Assembly: GCA_023402355.1 (NCBI GenBank)
Contig: JAEXCG010000212.1
Location: 1-39,439 of the forward strand
From: Bacillota bacterium
GTDB lineage: Bacteria; Bacillota; Clostridia; Christensenellales; Aristaeellaceae
Reading direction: 5' to 3'
DNA length: 39,439 nucleotides
Shown: piece after piece, positions 22,574 through 31,181 of the stretch
Numbering within the stretch: the stretch's first letter is position 1
Layout of the letters: each line of letters opens with the position of its first letter
Program-made: the position numbers and the translations under genes
The notes under the pieces: model-generated
Seen by the model: the letters and a program-made list of their open reading frames with translations, nothing else
Told to the model about the DNA's origin: nothing
Database searches by the model: none

Positions 22574-25500
22574 TCAATTGCGCGACAGATTTTTCATCAC
22601 CTTTTCCATGATCCTGACGCCCTCGTGCAGCATCTCCTCCGGCGAAAGCGACGGGTCGCGCAGGTTGAGGCTCGGCGGCTGCGAGGCCGAAAGGATGAGC
22701 CGCTTGTCTACCCCCTGCACGGCGGAGAGCAGCTTCGCGCCGTCCGGATGCGCGTAGGGCGAGAAGCGCATCTGCATTTGCCCGCTGCGGTGCACGATGA
22801 GGTCGATGCCAAGCTGCTCGCACATCGCCTTGAGGTGGGCGATCGCGACCAGGTTGATGACCGGCTGCGGCTCGTCGCCGAAGCGGTCGATGAGTTCCTC
22901 CTCCACGTCGTCGCGCGACGCGCTGTCCTCGATGGAGGCGATCTTCTTGTAGACCTCGATGCGCTGCTGCTCCCCGCCGACGTATTCCATGGGCAGGAAG
23001 GCATCCACGTGCAGTTCGACCCGCGCCTCGATGTCCTCCACCGCCTCGCCCATTTCCCCGCGAATTTCCCGCACGCTTTCCTCGATGAGCTTGCAGTACA
23101 TGTCGTAGCCGACCGTCGAAAGGTGTCCGCTCTGCTCCGGCCCCAGGATGTTGCCCGCCCCGCGCAGCTCCAGGTCGCGCATGGCGATGCGAAAACCGGA
23201 CCCGAACTCGGTGAACTCGCGGATGGCGTCCAGCCGCTTTTGCGACACCTCGCTGAGCACCTTGCCCGCGCGGACCGTAAGGTACGCATAGGCGAGGCGG
23301 TTGGAACGGCCCACGCGCCCGCGGAGCTGATAGAGCTGCGAGAGGCCGAAGTGATCCGCGTCATAGACGATCAGCGTGTTCGCGTTGGGCACGTCCAGGC
23401 CCGATTCGATGATCGTCGTGCACAGCAGCACGTCGTACTTGTGCTCGTAAAAGTCGAGCATCACGTCCTCCAGCGCGTGCTCGCGCATCTGCCCGTGGCC
23501 GATGGCGATGCGCGCCTCCGGCACGAGCTGCGAGAGCTTCGCGTAGCACTGGTCGATCGTGTCCACTCGGTTGTACAGGAAGTACACCTGCCCGCCCCTT
23601 TGCAGCTCGCGCAAAATCGCGTCGCGGATGAGCCCGTCCTGATACTCGATCACGTAGGTCTGCACCGGGTAGCGCTCGTCCGGCGGGGTTTCAAGCAGGC
23701 TCATGTCCCGAATGCCGACCATGGACATGTGCAGCGTGCGCGGGATCGGCGTCGCGGACATGGTGAGCACGTCCACGCTGCTCTTGAGGTTTTTGATGCT
23801 CTCCTTGTGCGCCACGCCGAAGCGCTGCTCCTCGTCCACGATGAGCAGCCCCAGATCCTTGAAGACCACGTCCTTGCCCAGCAGCCGGTGCGTGCCCACG
23901 AGAATATCTACGGAGCCGTCCTTCACGGATTGCAGAATTTTCTTTTGCTCGGCCCCGGTCTTAAAGCGGCTGATGACCTCCGCGTGCACCGGGAAGCCCT
24001 CGAAGCGCTTGAGGACGGTGTTGTAATGCTGCTGCACCAGGATCGTCGTCGGCGCGAGGAACGCGACCTGCTTTCCGTCCATGATCGCCTTGAACGCGGC
24101 GCGCAGGGCCACCTCCGTCTTGCCGTAGCCGACGTCGCCGCACAGCAGGCGATCCATCGTGCTGCTGCTCTCCATGTCCGCCTTGATGTCCGCGATGGAC
24201 TGCAACTGGTCCGGCGTCTCTTCAAAGGGGAAGTTCTCCTCAAACTGGCGCTGCCAGGGCGTGTCCTTGGAAAAGGCGTAGCCCTTTTTCGCCTTGCGTT
24301 CGGCGTAGAGCTTCACCAGGTCGAACGCGAGCTGCTTGATGGACTGCTTGACCTTCGCCTTCTGGCGCTTCCACTCGGAGCCGCCCAGCTTGTTGATGCG
24401 CGGCGCGACGCCCTCCGCGCCGATGAACTTCTGAATGCGGTCGAGCTGGTCGGTGGGCACGTACAGCTTGTCGCTTCCCTGATACTGGATGAACAGATAG
24501 TCCCGATACGTGCCCTCGCTGCAAAGGCGCACCGTGCCCTGGTACACGCCGATGCCGTGCGTCTCGTGTACGACGTAATCCCCGACCTTAAGGTCCGTAA
24601 ACGCCGCGATCTTTTCGCCCGCCTTTTTTTGGCGCGAGCGGGTCTTCTTCTGGGCGACGCCGAAGATGTCGCCGTCGGAGATGACCATGAGCTTGATCTG
24701 CGGATACTGAAAGCCGTGCGTCAGCGCGAGCGGCACGACGGCGCATTCTCCTGGCCTGACGGCCCCGCCGTCCTCCCGAAACGTGCAGGCGGCGCCCAAT
24801 TCGCTCAGGGAGGCGAGCAGGCGCTGGCCGCGCGCCACGCCGCCGGAGAGCAGCGCGATGCGCCAGCCATCCTGCTGCCAGCGCGCCATGTCGGCGCACA
24901 GGTCCTTTAGCTGGCCCTGATAGCCCGAAACGCCCGTGCCGTCGAGCTGGACGACGTCCTTGGGGGTAAAGCCGCCCATCGTGCGCAGGAAGCCCGTCAT
25001 CGCAAGCGCGCCGTTTTGTGTGAGCCTTGGCAAAAGGCGCGGGTAGTCGAGCAGCAGCTCCGCCTGTTCGCTGAGCGCTTCCGCGCGTTCCAGCGCGCTC
25101 TTATACGCCTCGATGAACTCAAAGTGCCGGTTTTCGCAGCGCTCGCGCAGGTGGTCCGGCTCGTCGAGCACGACGATCGGGTCCTTCATGTACGCGAGGA
25201 TCGTCTCGTCCGCGTCGTACAGCAGGTTCATGTAGCGCTCCAACCCGCGGACGTAGCGCCCCGCCTCCAAGGCGTCCGCGATGTCGCGCACCGCGCCCTC
25301 CAGTCGCTCTCTTGGGGTTCCGGGGCGCGCCGCGCGTGAAATCACCTCGCGCGCCACGTCGTAGCGCTCGCCGGACAGGTAATCCTCCTGCATCGGGAGC
25401 GAGCCGAGCAGCGAGTCCTGCTCGCGCCCCTGCGCCGCCTGAAGCGCCAGCTCGAGCGACGCGCGCAGGCGGGCCGCGGCCCCCTTCGCCTGCCCTTCGT

Positions 25501-26194
25501 CCACGAGCGCCTCCCCGGCGGGCGGGATGACGACGTCCCTCAGCCGGGCCTGCGAGCGCTGCGTCAGCACGTCGAACGTGCGGATGGAATCGACCTCGTC
25601 GTCGAAGAACTCGATGCGGCAAGCGCTGAGCGCGTCGGGCGGGAAGATGTCCAGAATGCCGCCGCGAAGCGCAAACTGGCCCTTGCCCTCCACCATTTCC
25701 TCCCGCGCGTAGCCCGCCTGCGACAGGGCGGCCGCCAGGTCGCCCGGCGAATAGACGTCCCCCTCCGCAAGGCGAATCGTGTGCGCGGCAAAGAGCGCCT
25801 GCGGCATGAGGCGGTGCATCAGCGCGTCGACCGGGGCGACGACGATCCTCGCGTCGCCCGTGCTAAGGCGCTGCATCGTCTCGATGCGGCGGCACGCGAG
25901 CTCGTGGCTCTGGGCGACGGCCTGATAAAAGTTCACCTCGCGCGCGGGAAACAGCGCCGCGCCGCCGCCCAGCATCTGCAATATGTCCTCGTGCGCGCGC
26001 GCGGCAACCTGGTCGCTCGGCACGACGAAGAGCACCGGACGGCCCGTATCCCGATGGAGCGCGGAGACGATGTGGGCCTTTTGGCCCTCGCTCATGCCAT
26101 AGGCCGCGACGACCGCATGCGCGCGGACGTCGAGGAGCAGCCGTTGATAGGGTTCCCAGCCTTTAAGCGGCTCGAACAGGAATTCGTTCGCCAT
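22574..26194 (-). CDS. mfd: transcription-repair coupling factor Mfd
   Basis: A 1206-residue translocase that removes RNA polymerase stalled at DNA damage and recruits UvrA. In order: an N-terminal UvrB-like region without helicase motifs (about 1-400), the RNA-polymerase-interaction domain near 541 (GDYVVHETHGIGVYQG), Walker A GDVGYGKTEVALRAA near 688, DEEQRFGV near 785, TMSATPIPRTLHMS, the translocation block ending in QLRGRVGRSNR, and a C-terminal D7 domain. The length is normal. The ATG at 26194 has GGGAGG 5 bases upstream. It is 11 bases after pth. pth-mfd adjacency is conserved in Firmicutes. Confidence 0.97.
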   Translation of the reverse strand: MANEFLFEPLKGWEPYQRLLLDVRAHAVVAAYGMSEGQKAHIVSALHRDTGRPVLFVVPSDQVAARAHEDILQMLGGGAALFPAREVNFYQAVAQSHELACRRIETMQRLSTGDARIVVAPVDALMHRLMPQALFAAHTIRLAEGDVYSPGDLAAALSQAGYAREEMVEGKGQFALRGGILDIFPPDALSACRIEFFDDEVDSIRTFDVLTQRSQARLRDVVIPPAGEALVDEGQAKGAAARLRASLELALQAAQGREQDSLLGSLPMQEDYLSGERYDVAREVISRAARPGTPRERLEGAVRDIADALEAGRYVRGLERYMNLLYDADETILAYMKDPIVVLDEPDHLRERCENRHFEFIEAYKSALERAEALSEQAELLLDYPRLLPRLTQNGALAMTGFLRTMGGFTPKDVVQLDGTGVSGYQGQLKDLCADMARWQQDGWRIALLSGGVARGQRLLASLSELGAACTFREDGGAVRPGECAVVPLALTHGFQYPQIKLMVISDGDIFGVAQKKTRSRQKKAGEKIAAFTDLKVGDYVVHETHGIGVYQGTVRLCSEGTYRDYLFIQYQGSDKLYVPTDQLDRIQKFIGAEGVAPRINKLGGSEWKRQKAKVKQSIKQLAFDLVKLYAERKAKKGYAFSKDTPWQRQFEENFPFEETPDQLQSIADIKADMESSSTMDRLLCGDVGYGKTEVALRAAFKAIMDGKQVAFLAPTTILVQQHYNTVLKRFEGFPVHAEVISRFKTGAEQKKILQSVKDGSVDILVGTHRLLGKDVVFKDLGLLIVDEEQRFGVAHKESIKNLKSSVDVLTMSATPIPRTLHMSMVGIRDMSLLETPPDERYPVQTYVIEYQDGLIRDAILRELQRGGQVYFLYNRVDTIDQCYAKLSQLVPEARIAIGHGQMREHALEDVMLDFYEHKYDVLLCTTIIESGLDVPNANTLIVYDADHFGLSQLYQLRGRVGRSNRLAYAYLTVRAGKVLSEVSQKRLDAIREFTEFGSGFRIAMRDLELRGAGNILGPEQSGHLSTVGYDMYCKLIEESVREIRGEMGEAVEDIEARVELHVDAFLPMEYVGGEQQRIEVYKKIASIEDSASRDDVEEELIDRFGDEPQPVINLVAIAHLKAMCEQLGIDLIVHRSGQMQMRFSPYAHPDGAKLLSAVQGVDKRLILSASQPPSLNLRDPSLSPEEMLHEGVRIMEKVMKNLSRN

Positions 26195-26205
26195 GTCTTC
26201 CTCCC

Positions 26206-26775
26206 TCAACCCTTGACGTTGCACGCGCGCATCGCGGCTTCGACGCCCTCGCGAACGATCGTCAGCGCGGCGTCCGCCGCGTGCAGGAACGCGTCAAACT
26301 GCGTCTTTCGCTCTTCCTCGGTCTGGTAATGCGAGAGCACCCAGTCCGCCAGATCCCAGCCCTCCGGCTTCGCGCCCACGCCCACGCGCAGGCGCGGGAA
26401 GTCCTGCCTGCCCAGCAGACCGATGACCGAGCGCATGCCGTTGTGCGTGCCCGCGCTGCCGCTCGAGCGCAGGCGCAGCTTGCCTAGCGGAAGGTCGATA
26501 TCGTCGTAGACGAGGAGCAGGCGGTCGTTCTCCGGCTTGTACCAGTTCACCAGCTCCACCACGCTGCGCCCGCTGTCGTTCATGTACGTCTGCGGCTTGC
26601 AAAGCGCCACTCGCTCCCCCTCCACGCGCGTCTCCCAGACGAGCGCGCTGCACATCTTCTTGGGCGTTCCGGCGTTCAGCTTCTCCACCAGGACGTCGAT
26701 CACGTCAAAGCCCACGTTGTGGCGCGTGCGCGCGTACGGACTGCCGGGATTGCCCAGCCCTACGATGACAAACAT
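26206..26775 (-). CDS. pth: peptidyl-tRNA hydrolase
   Basis: A 189-residue enzyme that frees tRNA from drop-off peptidyl-tRNA. Catalytic and binding residues are visible: VGLGNPG (Asn near 10), RTRHNVGFD (catalytic His near 20), the KPQTYMNDSG block (Asn), YDDIDLPLGKLRLR (Asp near 93) and GTHNGMRSV (Asn). The ATG at 26775 has AGAGGGG 8 bases upstream; a TTG 6 bases earlier is in frame but less likely. It follows glmU by 114 bases. That gap holds an imperfect stem (ATCGCCC/GGGCGAT) with a weak U-run. Confidence 0.96.
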   Translation of the reverse strand: MFVIVGLGNPGSPYARTRHNVGFDVIDVLVEKLNAGTPKKMCSALVWETRVEGERVALCKPQTYMNDSGRSVVELVNWYKPENDRLLLVYDDIDLPLGKLRLRSSGSAGTHNGMRSVIGLLGRQDFPRLRVGVGAKPEGWDLADWVLSHYQTEEERKTQFDAFLHAADAALTIVREGVEAAMRACNVKG

Positions 26776-26889
26776 ATTCAAAACCCCTCTTTTTGATCGC
26801 CCGCGTCCAAAACAGGGCGATGCGGGGAAAGCCTGCGCCTCCCCCGCTGCATTTTTCTCGCAATGTTCGGTTTATTTGATTCGACGCGA

Positions 26890-28269
26890 TCAGAGTTTTC
26901 CCTGCTCCCGCCTCGCCTCAACCCAGCCTTCTTTGATGGTTTCCCGCTCGCGCGCCACGCAGAGCGCGCCCTCCGGCACGTCCCGCGTCACGGTCGAACC
27001 GGCGGCGACGTACGCCTCTTTGCCGACGCTGACCGGCGCGACGAGGTTCACGTTGCAGCCGATGAAGGCGTGGTCGCCCACCGTCGAGCGGCGCTTTACC
27101 TTGCCGTCGTAGTTGACGAACACGACGCCGCAGCCCAGGTTGATGTTCTGTCCCAGATCGCTGTCGCCCACGTAGGTGAGGTGGGACACCTTCGTCCCGT
27201 CGCCGATGGAGCTGTTCTTGATCTCCACGAAGTCGCCCACGCGGCAGCCGCTGCCCACGCGCGTGCCCGGCCGCAGGTAGGCGTATGGCCCAACGGTCGT
27301 GTCGTCCGCCACCTCCGCCTCGAGGATGACCGAGCTTTCGACCGTGACGTGATCCCCGATCTTCGCGCCGTGGATTCGGGAGTTCGGCAGCAGCTTGCAG
27401 TTTTTCCCGACGACGGTGCCGGCCTCCAGCACGCAGCCCGGATAGACGCGCGTGCCCGAGCCGATCTGCACGTCCGAATCGATGTAGGTCGCGTCCGGGT
27501 CGATCATCGTGACGCCGGCCTTCATCAGCCTGCGGTTGATGCGCTCGCGCATCGCCCGGCTCGCCTGCGCGAGCTGCACGCAGTCGTCCACGTCGATGCA
27601 CTCCATCGGGTCGCGCATCTTCACGCCCTGCACGCGGTATCCCGCGCCGCTCAGAATGCCCACCACGTCGGAGAGGTGGTAGAGCCCGTCGGCCTCGCTC
27701 TTTTTCACCAGCGGCAGCGCCCACATCAGCATGTCGATGCGCACGCAGTAGACGGAGGCGTTGCACGCGCGGATGCGCGACTGCGCCTGCGTCAGGCGCT
27801 CGTTCTTCGCGACGGACTGCACTTGCCCCAGGTCGTCGCGGACGATCCGGCTGTACCCGCCGGGGTTTTCCATCGTCGCGTACAGCAGCGCGGCGGCGCT
27901 GTCTTCTTCCTCCACGGCGCGCACCAGGCGTTCCAGCGATTCCTCGCTCACCAGCGGCATGTCGCCCGGCGCGATGACGACGCAGCCGTCGCGGCCGGAA
28001 AGCATCTGCATCGCCGCGCGAACCGCGCGCGCGGTGCCCCAGCCCTCCTGCGGGTCCTGCAGCACGTAGGGCACGTCCCGGCCGACGCAGCTTAGCACGG
28101 CTTCGCTGCTCTTGCCCAGCACGTAGGCCACGTCGCCGCACACGCTGTTCATCGCGTGCGCCACGTGCTCGATCATCGTCCTGCCGCACAGCGTGTGCAG
28201 CGCCTTGGGAATGCCCGACTGCATCTGCGCGCCGTCGTCGGCGGCCAGAATCAAGGCTATACGGTCCAT
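26890..28269 (-). CDS. glmU: GlmU-type protein: intact acetyltransferase half, degenerate uridylyltransferase half
   Basis: A 459-residue protein with the full GlmU layout: an N-terminal nucleotidyltransferase fold (about 1-230), a linker helix and a C-terminal left-handed beta-helix. GlmU acetylates glucosamine-1-phosphate and then forms UDP-GlcNAc. The acetyltransferase residues are present (YAYLRPG, FVEIKNS, SHLTYVGD, NYDG, KEGW). In the N-terminal half the usual LAAGxGTRM reads LAADDGAQM, so the arginine equivalent to E. coli R18 is Gln. GTGHA reads GTARA, the VEHK glutamate (E154) is Ala, NTG reads NAS, and the metal-binding Asn227 position is Asp. The K25 equivalent (IPKAL) and GDMPL aspartate remain. 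Uridylyltransferase activity is therefore doubtful. AAGGAGG lies 8 bases before the ATG. It sits between purR and pth, as in Bacillus. Confidence 0.9.
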   Translation of the reverse strand: MDRIALILAADDGAQMQSGIPKALHTLCGRTMIEHVAHAMNSVCGDVAYVLGKSSEAVLSCVGRDVPYVLQDPQEGWGTARAVRAAMQMLSGRDGCVVIAPGDMPLVSEESLERLVRAVEEEDSAAALLYATMENPGGYSRIVRDDLGQVQSVAKNERLTQAQSRIRACNASVYCVRIDMLMWALPLVKKSEADGLYHLSDVVGILSGAGYRVQGVKMRDPMECIDVDDCVQLAQASRAMRERINRRLMKAGVTMIDPDATYIDSDVQIGSGTRVYPGCVLEAGTVVGKNCKLLPNSRIHGAKIGDHVTVESSVILEAEVADDTTVGPYAYLRPGTRVGSGCRVGDFVEIKNSSIGDGTKVSHLTYVGDSDLGQNINLGCGVVFVNYDGKVKRRSTVGDHAFIGCNVNLVAPVSVGKEAYVAAGSTVTRDVPEGALCVARERETIKEGWVEARREQGKL

Positions 28270-28288
28270 TCGCTACGCCTCCTTGATG

Positions 28289-29110
28289 TTACTGAAGAAG
28301 CCAATCGGAAGGATGGATGAGCGCGCGGTCCTGCGCGTCGTCCACATCCTCCATCAGCAGCAGGGATTTGACGCCGTCCACGCGCTTCTTCGCGGGCTCC
28401 TTCGTGGCCATCACCACGCTGATGCCCACCACGGTCACCGCGAACTCGCGCATCATGTCGACCATGCCGCGCGCCGTTCCGCCCGCGCGCATGAAGTCGT
28501 CGACGATGAGCGCCCGCTGCCCTTCCTTGACCGCGCGGCGCGAGAGGGACATCGTCTCCACCCGCCCTGCGGAGCCCGACAGGTAGTTGATGTTTACCGC
28601 CGGCCCCTCGTAGACCTTGCTGTCGCGCCGGACGATCACCAGCGGCACGTCCAGCGCCTTGGCCGCCATCAGCGCGACCGGGATGCCCTTCGTCTCCATC
28701 GTCAGCACGAAGTCCGGCTCCTGCTTATAAAACTGCGACGCCATGATCATGCCCATTTTTTCCACCAGATCGGGCATGGAGAGCACGTCCGCCATGTAGA
28801 CGAACCCGCCGGGCAGCACGCGCCCCGGCGCGGACAACATCTCGGCGACCGACTGCACGCAGGCGAGCGCGTCGCCGCCCACGAGCATCGGGCGATAGCG
28901 GACGCCGCCCGCCGCGCCCGTGACCGTTTCCAGCTGGCCCAGATGGAACTGCGCGAGCACGTCGCGCAGGATGTCGATGTCCTCGCTGAGCGTGGACTTC
29001 GCGGCCCCAAACATTTCGCAAAAATAGCTAAGCGTAAAGATATGATTCGGCGCAGCCACCAGAATGCGCGTCATCGCGGCGAGACGCTCGTTGCGCCTGA
29101 TACGGTCCAT
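28289..29110 (-). CDS. purR: pur operon repressor PurR (Bacillus type)
   Basis: A 273-residue regulator with an N-terminal winged helix (about 1-70, ending in the STLSEDIDILRDVL helix) and a C-terminal phosphoribosyltransferase-like domain. The PRPP loop reads ALIVDDFMRAGGTARGM (about 207-223). In Bacillus PRPP binding releases PurR from PurBox DNA upstream of purine genes. GGGGG lies 7 bases before the ATG. It is the first gene of purR-glmU-pth-mfd, 19 bases before glmU, with a TATAAT promoter at 29157-29185, and is divergent from murC. The RidA gene, which neighbours purR in Bacillus, is here at 30773, beyond murC. Confidence 0.93.
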   Translation of the reverse strand: MDRIRRNERLAAMTRILVAAPNHIFTLSYFCEMFGAAKSTLSEDIDILRDVLAQFHLGQLETVTGAAGGVRYRPMLVGGDALACVQSVAEMLSAPGRVLPGGFVYMADVLSMPDLVEKMGMIMASQFYKQEPDFVLTMETKGIPVALMAAKALDVPLVIVRRDSKVYEGPAVNINYLSGSAGRVETMSLSRRAVKEGQRALIVDDFMRAGGTARGMVDMMREFAVTVVGISVVMATKEPAKKRVDGVKSLLLMEDVDDAQDRALIHPSDWLLQ

Positions 29111-29156
29111 GGAAGATCCCCCTTCAAAACTACGAATGTTTCACTGAATAAGCCCT

Positions 29157-29185
29157 ATTATAATTCACTTTTCAGATGAAATCCA
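29157..29185 (-). promoter_or_regulatory. promoter of purR-glmU-pth-mfd
   Basis: On the minus strand, TGGATT (29180-29185), a 17-base spacer and a perfect TATAAT (29157-29162). The -35 box is weak (3 of 6), which would suit a regulated promoter. The start site is near 29150, about 40 bases before the purR ATG. Two CGAA-containing boxes lie upstream (29199-29220). Confidence 0.7.
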
Positions 29186-29254
29186 GTACAAACACACATT
29201 TTCGTGCATTTTTGTTCGAGTTTTTACGGTTTTCTTCCTTTTTTCTGAAAGCGG

Positions 29255-29284
29255 TTGATACTGGGCCCCACAAAAGCGTATAAT
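29255..29284 (+). promoter_or_regulatory. promoter of murC
   Basis: TTGATA (29255-29260), an 18-base spacer and a perfect TATAAT (29279-29284). The start site should be near 29291, about 42 bases before the murC ATG. It is divergent from the purR promoter with about 70 bases between their -35 boxes. Confidence 0.82.
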
Positions 29285-29332
29285 ATGGGCATTACGCGTT
29301 CAAAAGTTCTTGCTTTTAAAGGGAGTGACCTT

Positions 29333-30727
29333 ATGCTTTCACCGCACATCCGGGATTATACCGGCAAGCGCGTCCATATGATCGGCATCGGCGGCAGCTC
29401 CATGTCGGGCCTGGCCGAGATGCTCCAGCAGAAGGGCTACGCCGTCACGGGGTCCGACGGCACCGAATCCTACGCCACAAAAAAGCTACGCGCGCTCGGC
29501 ATTCCGGTAGAGATCGGGCACCGTCCGCAGAACGTGCGCGGCGCCGACCTCGTGGTCTACACCGCCGCCATTGCTTCCGACAATCCCGAACGTTTGGAAA
29601 TCGCGCGACTTGGCATCCCCAGCATGGAGCGCGCGGCGCTGCTCGGCCAGCTCATGGAGGGGTATCCCCGCGCGGTGGGCGTCTGCGGAACCCACGGCAA
29701 GACGACCACGACCTCCATGCTCTCCCAGATCGCGGTGGGCGCGGGGCTCGATCCCTCCGTCCACATCGGCGGCCAGCTCGACGCCATCGGCGGCAGCACG
29801 CGCATCGGCGACGGCGACGCCTTCGTGGCCGAGGCGTGCGAGTTTAACGCGAGCTTTCTGCACCTGCGCCCGACCATCGCCGTCGTGCTCAACGTCGAGG
29901 AAGATCACCTCGACTTTTACCGGGACATCGACGACATCACGCAGACGTTCGGCAAATTTCTCGCCCTGCTGCCTTCGGACGGCCTTTGCATCGGCAACGG
30001 CGACGACCCGCGCGTCGCTTCCCTGATGGAGGGCCTTTCCTGCGCTCACGAATCCTTCGGCCTGAACGACCGGTGCGATTGGCACCCCGAACGCCTCGTG
30101 GAGGACGACACGGGCCGCGCGGGCTTTGACCTCGTGTACAGAGGAGAAGTGCGCACCCATGTCCAGCTTCGCGTGCCCGGCCGCTTCAACGTGCTCAACG
30201 CCCTGGCGGCCATGGCCGCGGCGCACGCGCTGGGCGCGTCCTTCGAGGATTTGAAGCGCGGCATGGAGGCGTTCACCGGCGCGCACCGGCGCTTCGAGCA
30301 CACGTCCACCGTGCAGGGCGTGCGGCTGTATCACGACTACGGCCACAACCCCACGGAGATGCGCAACGCCCTTTCCATCGCGAAGATGCAGCATCCCGGC
30401 CGCCTGTGGGCGGTCATGCAGCCGCACACCTACTCCCGCGTCAAGCACCTCTTCGACAGCTACATCGACTGCTGCCGCGACGCGGACGAAATCCTCATCA
30501 CGGACATCTTCGCCGCGCGCGAGAAGGACCCGGGCGACATCCACGCCTCCATGCTGGTGGAAGCGATCGAGAAGACCGGCCAGCGCGTGCACTATACGCC
30601 CACGTTCGACGACGCGGAAGCCTACCTCCGTGCCCACTGGCAGCCGGGTGACCTCGTGCTCACCATGGGCTGCGGCAACATCAACCTCCTGAACGACCAG
30701 ATCGCGCAGCACGGGCCCCAGGACTGA
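29333..30727 (+). CDS. murC: UDP-N-acetylmuramate--L-alanine ligase MurC
   Basis: A 464-residue ATP-dependent ligase that adds L-alanine to UDP-MurNAc, the first amino acid of the peptidoglycan stem. Seen: HMIGIGGSSMSGLAEML (UDP-binding N-domain), the P-loop VCGTHGKTTTTSML near residue 120, EACEFNASFLHLRP (Mg2+ Glu), NVEEDHLDFY, and the C-domain block HDYGHNPTEM. In most MurC proteins this reads DDYxHHPTE, so two positions differ. The ATG at 29333 has GGGAG 7 bases upstream; an open frame reaches back to 29255 but runs over the promoter. It is the only plus-strand gene in the window and ends at a bidirectional terminator shared with ridA. Confidence 0.95.
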   Translation: MLSPHIRDYTGKRVHMIGIGGSSMSGLAEMLQQKGYAVTGSDGTESYATKKLRALGIPVEIGHRPQNVRGADLVVYTAAIASDNPERLEIARLGIPSMERAALLGQLMEGYPRAVGVCGTHGKTTTTSMLSQIAVGAGLDPSVHIGGQLDAIGGSTRIGDGDAFVAEACEFNASFLHLRPTIAVVLNVEEDHLDFYRDIDDITQTFGKFLALLPSDGLCIGNGDDPRVASLMEGLSCAHESFGLNDRCDWHPERLVEDDTGRAGFDLVYRGEVRTHVQLRVPGRFNVLNALAAMAAAHALGASFEDLKRGMEAFTGAHRRFEHTSTVQGVRLYHDYGHNPTEMRNALSIAKMQHPGRLWAVMQPHTYSRVKHLFDSYIDCCRDADEILITDIFAAREKDPGDIHASMLVEAIEKTGQRVHYTPTFDDAEAYLRAHWQPGDLVLTMGCGNINLLNDQIAQHGPQD

Positions 30728-30728
30728 C

Positions 30729-30772
30729 GAAAGCGCGCCCTTCGCCAAAACGGCGAGGGACGCGCTTTTTTC
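30729..30772. terminator. bidirectional terminator between murC and ridA
   Basis: A long hairpin: AAGCGCG with CGCGCTT (30731-30737 and 30761-30767) plus an inner 8-bp stem CCTTCGCC/GGCGAGGG with one wobble, loop of 5. On the plus strand it ends in six T (murC); on the minus strand it ends in a shorter TTTC (ridA). It occupies the whole gap between the two convergent genes. Confidence 0.85.
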
Positions 30773-31156
30773 TTAATGCTTTTTCGCGATGACTTCGATT
30801 TCAATCTGCACGCCCAGCGGCAGCTTGCCGACCTCCACGCACGTGCGCGCGGGATAGTCCGGGCCAAACCAGTCCTTGTAAATCGCGTTGACCTCGCCGA
30901 ACTTGGACAGGTCCGTCAGGTACACGGTCGTCTTAAGCGCGTCCTGCATCGTCGCGCCCATTTCCTCGAGCACGAGCTTGATGTTTTCAAACACGCGAAC
31001 CGCCTGCGCCGCGCAGTCGCCCTCCACGGGCTTCTGGGTCGCGGGGTCGATCGGGATCATGCCGGACAGGTAAATCGTGTCCCCGTATGCAACCGCGGTC
31101 GAATACGGACCGACCGCCTTGGGGCCCTTTTCCGTCAAAAAGCACTTCTTTTCCAT
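30773..31156 (-). CDS. ridA: RidA family reactive-intermediate deaminase (YjgF/YER057c/UK114)
   Basis: A 127-residue protein. RidA enzymes hydrolyse reactive enamines and imines released by PLP enzymes. Seen: VGPYSTAVAYGDTIYLSGMIPID, AAQAVRVFENIKLVLEEMG, the active-site arginine in YPARTCVEV (near 104) and the closing EIEVIA strand. AGGAGG lies 9 bases before the ATG. In Bacillus the homologue yabJ is between purR and spoVG; here it has moved to the far side of murC, as the last gene of the PHP-vanW-ridA run. Confidence 0.95.
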   Translation of the reverse strand: MEKKCFLTEKGPKAVGPYSTAVAYGDTIYLSGMIPIDPATQKPVEGDCAAQAVRVFENIKLVLEEMGATMQDALKTTVYLTDLSKFGEVNAIYKDWFGPDYPARTCVEVGKLPLGVQIEIEVIAKKH

Positions 31157-31181
31157 CGTACAGTTCCTCCTAACTATTCGT

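Noticed and set aside
26862..26874. Near-perfect PurBox-like site (12 of 13 positions) between glmU and pth
   Set aside because: It stands alone, without an inverted partner at the usual spacing and without a promoter nearby, so a chance match is more likely.
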